A stretch of 64,000 nucleotides of DNA from an uncultured Clostridia bacterium (GCA_946550725.1 CAMNQX010000002.1:62001-126000), one strand, 5' to 3'. Numbered from the stretch's first letter, positions 1 to 9,529 are shown. Numbers and translations: made by a program. Notes: generated by a model from the letters alone, not told the origin.

Positions 1-1782
1 GGCAGGACGGATGGCGGGATGGAGGCGGTAATTGAGGGCAAAAATGGCCTCCAGCGTCCCGCTGACGGCGCAGAACACCGCGTTTTTCACCTTCAGCCCC
101 TGGGGCAGCTCAATGTGCATGATCTCCATGAACGCCGCCGACCCTACCAGCACCTGCCGGCCGCCGATGACCCCGGACACGCCCCCCTCGTGGAACATGA
201 CCCGGGTCACCTTGCGGTAGATGGTCCCCTGGGTGCGCAGGAGGTCGGAGAAGGGCTTTTCCATGCCGCTGCCCGTCTCCCGGATGAGGGTGGCGGTATA
301 GGAGGCGGCGGTCTCAATGGACAGCTCGCCGCACAGTTTCAGGCCGTTGAGGGTCACGCTGCCCGGCGGGAACAGGTCGCCGTCGGTGAGCACCACCCCC
401 TGCTCCCCCTTGCCCGGGCGGTAGCCGTCCCAGCCGGCCAGAGCCGCGCCCACCTTCGCCAGACGGCTTGTCACCGCCGAAAAAGGCATGGGAAAGACCA
501 AAAACGCTGAAAATCCACACCCGGCGGTGAGGGTGGCCGATAAGCTCCAGAAAAACAGCTCGGGCTTTTGCTGCCCCACCGACGCAAACAGGGAGCACAC
601 CACGCACAGCAGCAGGATCAGCGGTGCGGCGATGTGCTGGGCGCGGGTGATGCCGTCGCTCCCCTGCACCTGACTGCCGTACCCTGTGCTCTCCCCGGAG
701 CTTTTGGCGTAGGCGTCGGCGTTATCCCAAAATTTCTCTTCCAGGGACACCCGGTAGGGCTGGGTGGCCGACCCGGCCACCCGGCAGCTTTGGCGCAGCG
801 CCCGGCGGCGGAGGAACCGCCCCCACAAAGCGAAGAAGATGGCCAGGGCCGCCACACCGCAGTAGGGCATCTGCCCGCCCCGGTCGCCCAGGGTGGGCAT
901 GGTCAGCGCGTCCCCCACCGCCGCCGCCACGGAGAACAGAAGCACGGTCTCCCACTCCAAATGGAGCTTGATAAGGCACCCCAGGCCCTTGCCCAGCACG
1001 TCCAGCCCCACCAGCGCGCTCACCGCCAGCAGCACCGCGCTGATCTGATAGCGAAGGGGGCCGTTCTGGAGGGCGTCGGTCATGGGAAACGGGATGGGCC
1101 AGCCCTTGGGCAGGGCCAGCATCCAGTAGATCTGCGCCAGCGCCAGCACCAGGGCCAACACCGTGCGGGTATGTAAGAAGCCAAGGCCCTTTTTGTACCG
1201 CGCCGCCAGCTGAATGGGCGGCACGTCGGGCTTGGGGCTGCGGTCCCGGTGCCGCTTCCGGGCGGGGGGCACATGGGTCGGCTCCTCCTCCCAGTCCACC
1301 CCCGGCAGCAGCTGTTCCCGCCGCTCCCGCTCGGGGTCGTCAGGCACGTCGTCGGCAGGGAACATCTGCTCGGCGTACTCGTCCGCCTTCTCAAAGAGCT
1401 TGCCGATGCGCCCGGTCATGGAGGTATCCTCCTCGGGAAACTCGATCACGTTCTCCCCGATGTACTTCACCTCCGGCTTTTTCGGCTCAAAGAGCTTCCG
1501 CCGGGGTTTTTTCTCCTCTTTTTCCTTCTCTTTTTCCGCCGGCGGCTCCGGGACCTCAGCGGCCGGTCCCGCCGGGGTTTCCTCCGGTTCCTCCGCAGAT
1601 CCCGGGGTCTCCGGTCCTGGCTGGGGCCCCGCTTCTTCCTGCTCCGGCTCTGGCTCCAAAGTCTCCGGTCCCGGGGTGGGGCTTTCCTCCTCCGGCTCTT
1701 GCGGCGGCTCCGGCTGAGAGGCCGCGGGGCGAGGAGAAAACTCCGCCAAGATCTGTTCTAAGTCCAGCTCATCCTTGTCCAC
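1..1782 (-). CDS. Degenerate P-type ATPase-like membrane protein (3' end outside window)
   Basis: This 594-codon open frame runs off the left edge, so the ORF track misses it. It begins at a GTG behind a GAGGAGGTGAG Shine-Dalgarno site. Residues about 1-130 are a Pro/Glu-rich, probably disordered cytoplasmic region, followed by a basic stretch. About six hydrophobic segments follow. A cytoplasmic part then starts right where a P-type ATPase has its phosphorylation site, but the DKTGT signature is replaced by LTDGDLFPPG (Asp near residue 467). Further on, VSGVIGGRQVLVGS resembles the nucleotide-binding segment before the hinge. The fold resemblance is my reading. Loss of DKTGT suggests it is not a canonical pump and may be a regulatory or sensory relative. 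It lies 31 bp downstream of rlmB on the same strand and may be cotranscribed. Confidence 0.6.
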   Translation of the reverse strand, partial: MDKDELDLEQILAEFSPRPAASQPEPPQEPEEESPTPGPETLEPEPEQEEAGPQPGPETPGSAEEPEETPAGPAAEVPEPPAEKEKEKEEKKPRRKLFEPKKPEVKYIGENVIEFPEEDTSMTGRIGKLFEKADEYAEQMFPADDVPDDPERERREQLLPGVDWEEEPTHVPPARKRHRDRSPKPDVPPIQLAARYKKGLGFLHTRTVLALVLALAQIYWMLALPKGWPIPFPMTDALQNGPLRYQISAVLLAVSALVGLDVLGKGLGCLIKLHLEWETVLLFSVAAAVGDALTMPTLGDRGGQMPYCGVAALAIFFALWGRFLRRRALRQSCRVAGSATQPYRVSLEEKFWDNADAYAKSSGESTGYGSQVQGSDGITRAQHIAAPLILLLCVVCSLFASVGQQKPELFFWSLSATLTAGCGFSAFLVFPMPFSAVTSRLAKVGAALAGWDGYRPGKGEQGVVLTDGDLFPPGSVTLNGLKLCGELSIETAASYTATLIRETGSGMEKPFSDLLRTQGTIYRKVTRVMFHEGGVSGVIGGRQVLVGSAAFMEIMHIELPQGLKVKNAVFCAVSGTLEAIFALNYRLHPAIRPA

Positions 1783-1813
1783 GACCTCACCTCCTCGTTG
1801 TGTTTCGTAAAAT

Positions 1814-2575
1814 TCAGCCCAGCCGCTGACGCACCGCCTCGTAGAGGACAATGGCCGCCGCCGCGCTGGCGTTCAGGGAGTTCAGCTTCCCCCGCATGGG
1901 GATGGCGATGCGCACGTCGCAGGTCTCCTCCACCAGGCGGCTCATGCCGTCTCCCTCGCTGCCGATGACGATAGCCGCGGGGCCTTTCAGATCGGCGTCG
2001 TAAAGCCGGGTGTCCCCCGCCGCCGTGGCGCCGTAGACCCACAGCCCTTCCTTCTTCAGGTCCTTCAGGCAGGCGGTCAGGTTGGGCACCCGGGCCACCG
2101 GCACATGGCTCACCGCCCCGGCGGAGGTCTTGGCCACCACGGCGGTCAGTCCCGCGCTGCGCCGCTTGGGAATGATGACCCCGTGCGCCCCGGCGCACTC
2201 GGCGGTGCGGATGACCGCGCCCAGATTGTGGGGGTCGCTCAACTCGTCGCACACCACCACCAGAGGCGGTTCGTTCTTCTCTTTGGCGGCGGCGAGAATG
2301 TCGGACACGTCCGCGTACTCCCGCACCGAGGTCACGGCGATGACCCCCTGGTGGGAATGGGTGACGCTCATGGCGTCCAGCTTGCGCCGGTCGCACTCCA
2401 CCACCACCGCGCCCTGGCTGCGCGCCTTGGAGGCGATATGGCCCAGGGCGGCGTCCACCTCTCCCTTCGCCAAGTAGACCTTGTCTATAGGAGTTTGCGC
2501 CCGTAGAGCCTCCAGCACGGCGTTGCGGCCTTCCACGATGCCGTCCTCGCCCTGCTGCTTTTCCTTCCAGTCCAC
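1814..2575 (-). CDS. rlmB: 23S rRNA (guanosine-2'-O-)-methyltransferase, SpoU/TrmH family
   Basis: A SAM-dependent 2'-O-methyltransferase of the SPOUT class, 253 residues, the usual RlmB length. The short substrate-binding N-terminus carries EGRNAVLEAL. The trefoil-knot catalytic domain shows DELSDPHNLGAVIRTAECAG (motif 1), IVIGSEGDGMSRL (motif 2) and SLNASAAAAIVLYE (motif 3). The track starts the frame at 2653, but a GTG at 2575 has an AAAGGAGG site 8 bp upstream and fits the family length, so I use it. It is divergent from ftsH. RlmB and TrmH-like paralogues are hard to separate by eye, so the exact target nucleotide is inferred. Confidence 0.88.
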   Translation of the reverse strand: MDWKEKQQGEDGIVEGRNAVLEALRAQTPIDKVYLAKGEVDAALGHIASKARSQGAVVVECDRRKLDAMSVTHSHQGVIAVTSVREYADVSDILAAAKEKNEPPLVVVCDELSDPHNLGAVIRTAECAGAHGVIIPKRRSAGLTAVVAKTSAGAVSHVPVARVPNLTACLKDLKKEGLWVYGATAAGDTRLYDADLKGPAAIVIGSEGDGMSRLVEETCDVRIAIPMRGKLNSLNASAAAAIVLYEAVRQRLG

Positions 2576-2685
2576 GCCCTTCGCCTCCTTTCGCTTCTTT
2601 AACCGAAATATCATATCACACAAACTTCTGTTTGAAAAGTCCCCTGCGTTCATTTTCTCTCTACGGCAACTTTACAGAAAGTTCA

Positions 2686-2714
2686 TTGTAATAACGGTTA
2701 AACTATGATACAAT
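2686..2714 (+). promoter_or_regulatory. Predicted sigma-A promoter of ftsH
   Basis: TTGTAA, a 17-nt spacer and TACAAT lie about 54 bp upstream of the ftsH start in the rlmB-ftsH divergent region. Confidence 0.6.
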
Positions 2715-2767
2715 ACCTCTCATCTGCAGCGGAAGGCCCTATTTCTTCCAAAAGGAAGGTCATCATA

Positions 2768-4732
2768 ATGAATTCAAACAACAACAATCCCAACAACTCC
2801 GGCGGCAACAAAAACAACCGCAAAAACACCCTGGGCATCCTCACCATCATCATTTGGGCGCTGATCCTCACCGCCGGGATGCAGCTGCTATTCTCCTCTC
2901 TGCGCTCGGACAAGGTGGAGGAGATCCCCTACTCCACCTTCCGTCAGTGGGTCATGGAGGACAAGGTGGCCACGGTGAAGATGACCAACTCCAAATTCAC
3001 TTTCACCCTGGTGGAGGACGAAAAGGCCGCCCAGGAGCAGGAGGAGACCGCTCAGCAGCGCAACCCCTTCCTCCCCGTGGCCAAGGTGACGCCCAAGCAG
3101 TACGCCACCGCCCCGCTGAGCGACGACGACATCATCCCCCTCATGGAGGAGCACGGCGTCAAGGAGTTCGGCACCGACCTGGTGGACCAGTCCACCTACG
3201 TCTGGTCCTTCATTCTCTCCCAGATCCTCCCCATCGTCCTCATGGTGGCGGCGATGCTCCTGCTGTTCCGCTTCATGTCCAGTAAAATGGGCGGCGCGGG
3301 CGGCATCGGCGGCGTGGGCAAGGCCAACGCCAAGGTGTACGTGGAGAAAAAGACCGGCGTCACCTTCGCCGACGTAGCGGGCCAGGACGAGGCCAAGGAG
3401 TCTTTGGAGGAGATCATCGACTTCCTCCACAACCCCGGCAAATACACCGAGATCGGCGCGAAGCTGCCCAAGGGCGCGCTTTTGGTCGGCTCCCCCGGCA
3501 CAGGCAAGACCCTGCTGGCCAAGGCGGTGGCCGGAGAGGCCAACGTCCCCTTCTTCTCCATCTCCGGCTCCGACTTCGTGGAGATGTTCGTGGGCGTAGG
3601 CGCAAGCCGCGTCCGCGACCTGTTCAAGGAGGCCGCCAAAATGGCCCCCTGCATCATCTTTATTGACGAGATCGACACCATCGGCAAGTCCCGGGACAAC
3701 CGCATGGGCGGCAACGACGAGCGGGAGCAGACCCTCAACCAGCTGCTGGCGGAGCTGGACGGCTTCGACCCCACCAAGGGGGTCATTGTCCTGGCCGCCA
3801 CCAACCGCCCCGAGGTGCTGGACAAGGCTTTGCTGCGCCCCGGCCGGTTCGACCGGCGCATCACCGTAGACCGGCCCAACCTGGCGGGCCGTCTGGCCAC
3901 CCTGCAGGTGCACACCCGCAACATCCGTCTGGCGGAGGACGTGGACCTGAACAAGATCGCCCAGGCCACCGCGGGCTGCGTGGGCGCGGACCTGGCCAAC
4001 CTGGTGAACGAGGCCGCCCTTCGGGCCGTCCGCCACGGCCGCAGGGCCGTCAACCAGCAGGACCTTTTGACCTCCTTCGAGCTGGTCATCGCCGGGGCGG
4101 AGAAGAAGGGCACCGTCCTCACCGAGAAGGAAAAGAAGCTCATCGCCTACCACGAGGTGGGCCATGCTCTGGTGGCCTCCAAGCAGAAAGACGATGTGAT
4201 GCCGGTGAGCAAGATCACCATCGTCCCCCACGTCCAGGGCACCCTGGGCTACACCCTCCACCTCCCCGAAGAGGAGAAGTTCCTCATGACTAAGGAGGAC
4301 CTCTTCTCCGAGATCCGCACCCTGCTGGGCGGCCGCTGCGCCGAGGAACTGGTGTTCGGCACCAAGACCTCCGGCGCGGCCAACGACATCGAGCGGGCCA
4401 CCGAGCTGGCCCGCAAGCTGGTGGCCATGTTCGGCATGAGCGACAAATTCGGGGCCATGGGCCTGGCCACCGTACAGAACCAGTATCTGGACGGCGGCTA
4501 CGGCCTCACCTGCGCCCAGGACACCGCCGCCCAGGTGGACGAGGAGGTCCGCAAGATCATTGAGTCCTGCCACAAGGAGGCCCGGGGCATTCTGGAGGAA
4601 AACCGGGCCGACCTGGACGCCGTGGCCACCTACCTGCTGGAAAAGGAGACCATCACCGGCCAGGAGATGATGGCCATCCTCCACGGCGACGATCCCGCCA
4701 ACACCGACAACTACGGGGCGGACCCGCAGTGA
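2768..4732 (+). CDS. ftsH: ATP-dependent membrane zinc metalloprotease FtsH
   Basis: A membrane-anchored hexameric AAA+ protease that degrades misfolded and regulatory membrane and cytosolic proteins. The start chosen is ATG 2768 ([10 protein letters not shown]) behind AAAAGGAAGG, giving 654 residues. The track's 675-residue frame includes promoter sequence. Two transmembrane segments flank a short extracytoplasmic domain (about residues 20-170). The AAA module has Walker A GSPGTGKT (near 241; the usual form is GPPGTGKT), Walker B IIFIDEID (near 297) and a second region of homology ending RPGRFDRRI. The peptidase has HEVGH (near 461) and a downstream [12 protein letters not shown] carrying the third zinc ligand. 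All catalytic residues are present. It has its own promoter and is followed by a strong terminator. Confidence 0.97.
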   Translation: MNSNNNNPNNSGGNKNNRKNTLGILTIIIWALILTAGMQLLFSSLRSDKVEEIPYSTFRQWVMEDKVATVKMTNSKFTFTLVEDEKAAQEQEETAQQRNPFLPVAKVTPKQYATAPLSDDDIIPLMEEHGVKEFGTDLVDQSTYVWSFILSQILPIVLMVAAMLLLFRFMSSKMGGAGGIGGVGKANAKVYVEKKTGVTFADVAGQDEAKESLEEIIDFLHNPGKYTEIGAKLPKGALLVGSPGTGKTLLAKAVAGEANVPFFSISGSDFVEMFVGVGASRVRDLFKEAAKMAPCIIFIDEIDTIGKSRDNRMGGNDEREQTLNQLLAELDGFDPTKGVIVLAATNRPEVLDKALLRPGRFDRRITVDRPNLAGRLATLQVHTRNIRLAEDVDLNKIAQATAGCVGADLANLVNEAALRAVRHGRRAVNQQDLLTSFELVIAGAEKKGTVLTEKEKKLIAYHEVGHALVASKQKDDVMPVSKITIVPHVQGTLGYTLHLPEEEKFLMTKEDLFSEIRTLLGGRCAEELVFGTKTSGAANDIERATELARKLVAMFGMSDKFGAMGLATVQNQYLDGGYGLTCAQDTAAQVDEEVRKIIESCHKEARGILEENRADLDAVATYLLEKETITGQEMMAILHGDDPANTDNYGADPQ

Positions 4733-4746
4733 CCTGCACTCATATG

Positions 4747-4786
4747 AAAAAAGCGTGCCTCACAGCTTTGTGAGGCACGCTTTTTT
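4747..4786. terminator. Bidirectional rho-independent terminator between ftsH and lysR
   Basis: A 12-bp perfect stem GCGTGCCTCACA/TGTGAGGCACGC with a 4-nt loop is flanked by A6 and T6. It can therefore serve the two convergent genes. Confidence 0.92.
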
Positions 4787-4792
4787 GTCCTG

Positions 4793-5662
4793 TTACGTCT
4801 CGCCCCTCAGGATCTCCGCCAAGGCGGCCCGCTCCGGGAGCCGGGGTTCTTTGTAATAGATGCCGTAGGCCACCGCTTCGTCCCATTTCAGCGGCGCAAA
4901 GCTGTAAAAAGGAAACACATTGGTCAAGTTCTCCGTACAGATCATAGCCGCCCGTTTCAGATAGCACTCATTGAAGGTCTTGATGCTGTAATCCGTGATC
5001 TCAAACAGCGCGGCTTGTCCCTCCAGCGCTGTCCAAAGCGCGTCAAACACCCGGCCACGGCCTTTGGTCAGCAGGGCCACAGGCATTCCCGCCAGCGCGT
5101 CCGGCGTCACCGTGCCCTCCACCTTCATCCCCTGGGGAAGCCCTACCCGCAGCGCGTACTGTGATATTTTCCTGGTCAACAGGCCGTGTTCCCGCGCCGT
5201 CTCCTCGTCGTACAGGTCCACGCAGCAGTCGCTGCATGTCCCCACCTCCGCAAACATCCGCTCCATGTCCTTCAGGCTGCTTCCATAATAGACCATGCAG
5301 CTTTGGTTGACGGCGTCTTCTCTGCGCACGCCCCGCCAGGGGGTCACGGTGAAGGAGTCGGCGAAGGTAGACATCATTCCGATCCGCAGAACGTCCGCGT
5401 TGTGTTCCTGCGCCCGTCTCGCCCGCCGCACCGCCAGCGTAAACCGATGCTCCATCCCGCGGCACTCCTCGTAAAACACCTCTCCCGCCGCCGTCAGCGC
5501 GACCCCCTTGCTGCTCCGCGCAAACAATGTCAGCCCTGTGTCCGCCTCCAGCTGGTTCATCCGCCGTTTCACCCCGTTGGGGGTGAGGTACAGCGCCTCC
5601 GCCGCTTTCGAGAAACTCCCCTTCTCTTTGACGCAAAAAAAGGTTTTTATGGCTTCATCCAT
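4793..5662 (-). CDS. LysR-family transcriptional regulator
   Basis: A DNA-binding regulator with the LysR winged-helix N-terminus: FCVKEKGSFSKAAEALYLTPNGVKRRMNQLE, then LFARSSKGVALTAAGE. The rest (about residues 90-289) is a divergent periplasmic-binding-like effector domain. I start it at ATG 5662 (MDEAIKTFF), which has AGGTGA 6 bp upstream and places the helix-turn-helix at the canonical position. The track's start at 5707 adds 15 atypical residues. It is divergent from the SDR gene with a 120-bp shared control region, the standard LysR target layout, so it probably regulates that oxidoreductase. The inducer is not readable. Confidence 0.85.
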   Translation of the reverse strand: MDEAIKTFFCVKEKGSFSKAAEALYLTPNGVKRRMNQLEADTGLTLFARSSKGVALTAAGEVFYEECRGMEHRFTLAVRRARRAQEHNADVLRIGMMSTFADSFTVTPWRGVRREDAVNQSCMVYYGSSLKDMERMFAEVGTCSDCCVDLYDEETAREHGLLTRKISQYALRVGLPQGMKVEGTVTPDALAGMPVALLTKGRGRVFDALWTALEGQAALFEITDYSIKTFNECYLKRAAMICTENLTNVFPFYSFAPLKWDEAVAYGIYYKEPRLPERAALAEILRGET

Positions 5663-5782
5663 ATATTTCACCTGGAACTTCTCGTTCCACCCTTCCGCAC
5701 GAATCAAGTATTCCCATCTTACGCCCTCCGTGTTAGACTGTCAATAGTTTAACAAATTCATTTTTGGGAGGTATTCAGAATC
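5663..5782. promoter_or_regulatory. Divergent LysR/SDR control region
   Basis: The AT-rich region between the two divergent genes contains GTTAGACTGTCAATAGTTTAAC, an imperfect dyad of the sort LysR proteins bind (5732-5753). No convincing -35/-10 pair was seen. Confidence 0.35.
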
Positions 5783-6538
5783 ATGGAACGTTTAGACGGC
5801 AAAAGAGTGATCGTCACCGGCGGCACCAGCGGCATGGGCGAGGGTGTCACCAGAGCCTTCCCCAAGCTGGGTGCGAAGGTGGTATTCTGGGGCAGAAACG
5901 AGACGGCCGGGGCCAAGATCCAGGCGGAGAGCGGCGCCACCTTTATCAAAATGGACATTTCTGACGAGGATTCCGTCAAGGCGGCCATGGCGAAGTCTGT
6001 GGAGATCCTGGGTGGGGTAGATGTGCTGGTCAACGCCGCCGGCATTGGTCCTCACTGTCCCGCGGAGGACATCACCAGCGAGTCCTTCCGCCAGGTCTTC
6101 GCCATCAATGTCAATGGCACATTCTACTGCAACGAGGCCGTCTTCCCCCACATGAAGGAGCACGGCGGCACCATCCTCAACTTCTCCAGCGCCAGCGCCT
6201 TCATCAACAGCCCCGGTCAGGCGCATTACGGCGCTTCCAAGGGCGCGGTGAACGTCTGGTCCCGCACCATCGCCCACGAGTGGAAAAAGTACAACATTCG
6301 GGTCAATATGATTGCCCCCTGCATCAAAACCCCCATGTATATGCAGATGCGCCAGATGATGACCCCCGAGCAGCTGGCCGCCCACGACGCCGACATGGCA
6401 AATCTCTGCATCGGCGGTCAGATGGGCGACATGGAGAAGGACTTCCTTCCCCTCATGGCCTTTATGGCCTCCGACGGTGCCCACTTCATCACCGGCCAGA
6501 CCATTTCTGTGGATGGCGGCATCATGATGGTGCGCTGA
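5783..6538 (+). CDS. SDR-family NAD(P)-dependent oxidoreductase
   Basis: A classical short-chain dehydrogenase/reductase of 251 residues. The Rossmann dinucleotide motif TGGTSGMG is at residues 12-19, NAAG follows, and the catalytic Ser is in NFSSASA. Tyr149 and Lys153 form the YxxxK dyad (YGASK), and the C-terminal FITGQTISVDGG is typical. The GGGAGG ribosome site lies 10 bp upstream of the ATG. The substrate cannot be assigned; FabG-like, sugar or steroid dehydrogenases share these motifs. Divergence from a LysR gene suggests substrate-inducible expression. A terminator follows directly. Confidence 0.9.
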   Translation: MERLDGKRVIVTGGTSGMGEGVTRAFPKLGAKVVFWGRNETAGAKIQAESGATFIKMDISDEDSVKAAMAKSVEILGGVDVLVNAAGIGPHCPAEDITSESFRQVFAINVNGTFYCNEAVFPHMKEHGGTILNFSSASAFINSPGQAHYGASKGAVNVWSRTIAHEWKKYNIRVNMIAPCIKTPMYMQMRQMMTPEQLAAHDADMANLCIGGQMGDMEKDFLPLMAFMASDGAHFITGQTISVDGGIMMVR

Positions 6539-6570
6539 TCTTCCCTCTTCCAGTTCTCCTCCTTCTTCGT

Positions 6571-6609
6571 AACGTCGTCGGGCCTTGCGTCCGGCGGCGT
6601 TATTTTTTG
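6571..6609 (+). terminator. Rho-independent terminator after the SDR gene
   Basis: An 11-bp stem AACGTCGTCGG/CCGGCGGCGTT (two G-U pairs) is followed by ATTTTTTG. Confidence 0.85.
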
Positions 6610-6618
6610 CAAACCCCC

Positions 6619-6647
6619 TTTTCAAGTTCCTGCATTACTGTTATAAT
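6619..6647 (+). promoter_or_regulatory. Possible promoter of the zapA operon
   Basis: A perfect TATAAT at 6642-6647 is preceded at 17 nt by a weak TTTTCA. The first gene of a long co-directional run starts 40 bp further. Confidence 0.5.
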
Positions 6648-6686
6648 ATGTACTATCTCCAGCCTAAATAGAGAGGAGCCGTTTCT

Positions 6687-6998
6687 ATGAACCAAGTCAA
6701 GGTCACCATCGCCGAAAAGGAATACACCCTCCTCACCGAGGGCGACCCCGCGTTTACCCACAAGGTCGCCGCCCACGTGGATGAGCAGATCACCCAGCTC
6801 ATGGCCCCCGGCAAGCTCTCTTTGGGCGACGCGGCCATCCTCGCCGCCCTCAACATCACCGAGGAATACTTTCAGGAGGTGGAGGGCGCGGAGAACCTGC
6901 GCCGCCAGCTGAAGGAGTACCTGGACGAGTCCACCAAGCTCAAGCTGGAGCTTTCCGAGACCAAGCGGGAGCTGTTCAAGCAAAAGGGCGCAAAATAA
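6687..6998 (+). CDS. zapA: Cell division protein ZapA
   Basis: A 103-residue ZapA homologue, a cytosolic protein that cross-links FtsZ filaments. The N-terminal globular part carries VTIAEKEYTLLTEGD and VAAHVDEQI, matching the ZapA head. The C-terminal half (about residues 55-100) is a charged amphipathic helix of coiled-coil character ending ETKRELFKQKG. AGAGGAG lies 8 bp before the ATG. It is the first gene of the run zapA-U32-dut-maf-mreCD-mrdA, and the U32 ATG lies 1 bp after its stop. That coupling is common in Clostridia. Confidence 0.9.
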   Translation: MNQVKVTIAEKEYTLLTEGDPAFTHKVAAHVDEQITQLMAPGKLSLGDAAILAALNITEEYFQEVEGAENLRRQLKEYLDESTKLKLELSETKRELFKQKGAK

Positions 6999-6999
6999 C

Positions 7000-9045
7000 A
7001 TGGAGCTTCTCTCCCCCGCCGGGTCCCCCGACGCTCTGGTCGCCGCCGTCCAAAACGGCGCAAACGCCGTCTATTTGGGCTGCGGCGACTTTAACGCCCG
7101 CCGCCGGGCCAAGAACTTCTCCCTGGACGATCTGGCCTGGGCGGTGTCCTATTGTCACGTCCGGGGGGTGAAAGTGTACCTGACCCTCAACACCCTTCTG
7201 GCCGATAAGGAGCTGCCCGCCGCCCTGGACACCGCCGCCCGCGCCGACCGTCTGGGGGTGGACGCGGTGCTGGTACAGGACTTAGGGCTGGCCTCACTGC
7301 TCCGCCGCCGCTTTCCCGACCTCCCCCTCCACGGCTCCACCCAGATGACCGTCCACTCCCTGGCCGGAGCGGAATTCTGCGCCCAGCTGGGCATGGAGCG
7401 GGTGGTGCTGAGCCGGGAGCTGGACCGGGACGCCATCGCCCACATCTGCGCCCACAGCCCCATCGAGATCGAGGTGTTTGTTCACGGCGCGCTGTGTATG
7501 TGCTACTCCGGCCAGTGTTTCCTCTCCGCCATGGTGGGTACCCGCAGCGGCAACCGGGGCCTGTGCGCCCAGCCCTGCCGCCTGCCCTACAACGGCGGCA
7601 ATCCCCTGTCCCTCAAGGATATGTCCCTGGCGGGGCATCTTCGGGAGCTGGAGGACATGGGGGTGGCCTGCGTCAAGCTGGAGGGCCGCATGAAGCGGCC
7701 GGAGTATGTGGCGGTGGTCACCTCGGTGTACGCCGTCGCGTTGCGGGAGGGCCGGGAGCCTACCCAGGCCGAGCTGGATTCCCTCCAAAAGGCCTTTTCC
7801 CGCTCCGGCTTTACCCAGGGCTATTTTAACAACAAAAAAGGTCCCGCCATGTTCGGCACCCGGGCCGAGGCCGACGCCCCCGACGAGGGCTTCTACGCCG
7901 CCGCCCGGGCCTCTTACCAAAAGGAACGTCCCCTGGTGGACGTGACCATGACCGCCGCCATCCGCAGCGGGCAGGAGACCACGCTCGCCGTCCGTGATCC
8001 TCAGGGACGGGAAGCCACTGCCCTGGGGCTTCCCCCGGAGGCCGCCCGCACCCGTCCGCTGACGGAGGCAGACGTAGGCGAGCAGCTCTCCAAGACCGGC
8101 GGCACCCCCTACCACGTGGCAGGGCTGACCCTGGACCTGGAACCGGGGCTGTCCGTCCCCAAGTCCGCCCTCAACACCCTGCGGCGGGCGGCGTTGGAGG
8201 AGCTGACCGCCCTGCGCTCCGCGCCGCCCCGGCGGCGGGAGGAAACCGCGTCGCTCCTCCCGCCGGAAAGCGTCTGCGCGGCGGACACGCCCCCGGCCTG
8301 GGCCTTTTCCCTCTCCGATGCGGCGCAGCTTCCCCCCGTTCTCACCGCCGCACCCCACTCCCTCATCGACCTGCCCCTCCACCTGATCGCCGCCCACCCC
8401 GAGGCGGTACAGCAGGCGCTGAACGCCGGGGCGGAGGTGCGGGCGGCTCTGCCCACCATCCTCTGGGACCGGGAGGTACCGGACATTTCCGCCCAGCTGC
8501 GCGCCGCCGCTTCTCTGGGTGTTCACACCGCTCTGGTGAACACCTGGGACGCCGCTTGGCTGGCGAAAGGCGCTGGCTTTGCCCTCCACGGGGACTACGG
8601 CCTGGGCGTTCTCAACGCCCACACTCTGGAGGCCATGGCGGCTCTGGGGTTTGCCCGGGCCACCGTCTCCTTTGAGCAGAAGCTCTCCACCATCCGCCGC
8701 CTTCCTAAGCCTCTGCCGGTGGAGGCCATCATTTACGGTCATCTGCCTTTGATGACCCTGGAGCAGTTCCCCGGCGGCAAGCCCTGCGGCAGTCTGGCGG
8801 ACCGCAAAAACGTCACCTTCCCCGTGGTCCCCGCCCCAGGCGGACGGGCCAGGGTGCTCAACTCCCAGGTGCTTGATCTGGCGGACAAGGAGGAGTGGAA
8901 GACGGCGGGGCTGACCGCCGCCCGGTTCCTCTTCACCGTGGAAACCCCACAGGAATGTGGAAAGGTCATAAAGCATTACGTCGATTCCGTCCCGCCCGCT
9001 CCCGGTTCCTTTACCCGGGGGCTGTATTACCGGGACGTGGAATAA
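7000..9045 (+). CDS. U32-family peptidase/RNA hydroxylase-type protein with DUF3656-like extension
   Basis: 681 residues. The first half is a TIM-barrel U32 domain beginning MELLSPAGSPDALVAAVQNG and containing the family's cysteine signature GALCMCYSGQCFLSAMVG with CAQPCRLPY, which in characterised members ligates an iron-sulfur cluster. Family members TrhP (YegQ) and RlhA are needed for tRNA uridine and 23S rRNA cytidine hydroxylation, so an RNA-modification role is at least as likely as proteolysis. The second half matches the long Firmicutes form with an inserted domain and ends in a second barrel-like segment (ASLGVHTALVNTWDAAW). It is coupled to zapA; dut follows 20 bp later. Confidence 0.88.
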   Translation: MELLSPAGSPDALVAAVQNGANAVYLGCGDFNARRRAKNFSLDDLAWAVSYCHVRGVKVYLTLNTLLADKELPAALDTAARADRLGVDAVLVQDLGLASLLRRRFPDLPLHGSTQMTVHSLAGAEFCAQLGMERVVLSRELDRDAIAHICAHSPIEIEVFVHGALCMCYSGQCFLSAMVGTRSGNRGLCAQPCRLPYNGGNPLSLKDMSLAGHLRELEDMGVACVKLEGRMKRPEYVAVVTSVYAVALREGREPTQAELDSLQKAFSRSGFTQGYFNNKKGPAMFGTRAEADAPDEGFYAAARASYQKERPLVDVTMTAAIRSGQETTLAVRDPQGREATALGLPPEAARTRPLTEADVGEQLSKTGGTPYHVAGLTLDLEPGLSVPKSALNTLRRAALEELTALRSAPPRRREETASLLPPESVCAADTPPAWAFSLSDAAQLPPVLTAAPHSLIDLPLHLIAAHPEAVQQALNAGAEVRAALPTILWDREVPDISAQLRAAASLGVHTALVNTWDAAWLAKGAGFALHGDYGLGVLNAHTLEAMAALGFARATVSFEQKLSTIRRLPKPLPVEAIIYGHLPLMTLEQFPGGKPCGSLADRKNVTFPVVPAPGGRARVLNSQVLDLADKEEWKTAGLTAARFLFTVETPQECGKVIKHYVDSVPPAPGSFTRGLYYRDVE

Positions 9046-9065
9046 CCTCCAAAGCAGGTGATACA

Positions 9066-9527
9066 ATGGAACTTTCCATCAAACGGCTGTCGGAACACGC
9101 CGTCCTCCCACAATACGCCACCCCCGGCTCCGCGGGGCTGGACCTCTGCGCCTGTCTGGACGCGCCCCTCACCCTGGAGCGGCACGCCGCCGGCGCGGAC
9201 CGGGGCCGCTGGAACTGCGCTAAGGTGCCTACCGGCCTTGCCATGGCCATCCCCGAGGGATATGTGGGGCTGATCTTTGCCCGCTCGGGCCTGGCGACCA
9301 AGCACGGCCTGACCCCCGCCAACTGCGTCGGGGTCATTGACAGCGACTACCGGGGCGAGATCGTGGTGGCTCTGGTCAATCTGGGGGCGGAGGACTATGT
9401 GATCCAGCCCGGCGAGCGCATCGCCCAGCTGGTCATCGTCCCCTGCGCCCAGCCCACCCTGACCGAGGCCGAGACCCTCCCCGAGACCCTTCGGGGCACG
9501 GGCGGCTTCGGGTCTACGGGAAAATAG
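9066..9527 (+). CDS. dut: dUTP diphosphatase
   Basis: A trimeric dUTPase that hydrolyses dUTP to dUMP, keeping uracil out of DNA. 153 residues from ATG 9066 (AGCAGGTGATACA upstream). The track's longer frame begins inside the U32 gene. The five motifs are visible: ATPGSAGLDLCA, ARSGLATKHGL, NCVGVIDSDYRGEI (with the uracil-site region), QPGERIAQLVI and the phosphate-binding RGTGGFGSTGK at the C-terminus. A structured repeat lies between its stop and maf. Confidence 0.95.
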   Translation: MELSIKRLSEHAVLPQYATPGSAGLDLCACLDAPLTLERHAAGADRGRWNCAKVPTGLAMAIPEGYVGLIFARSGLATKHGLTPANCVGVIDSDYRGEIVVALVNLGAEDYVIQPGERIAQLVIVPCAQPTLTEAETLPETLRGTGGFGSTGK

Positions 9528-9529
9528 AA

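Noticed and set aside
2888-4684. 598-residue minus ORF over ftsH, and similar long shadows at 7294-9066, 11560-13662 and 13666-15522
   Set aside because: All lie antisense to well-supported enzymes and have the same biased composition. No ribosome sites or families were seen.
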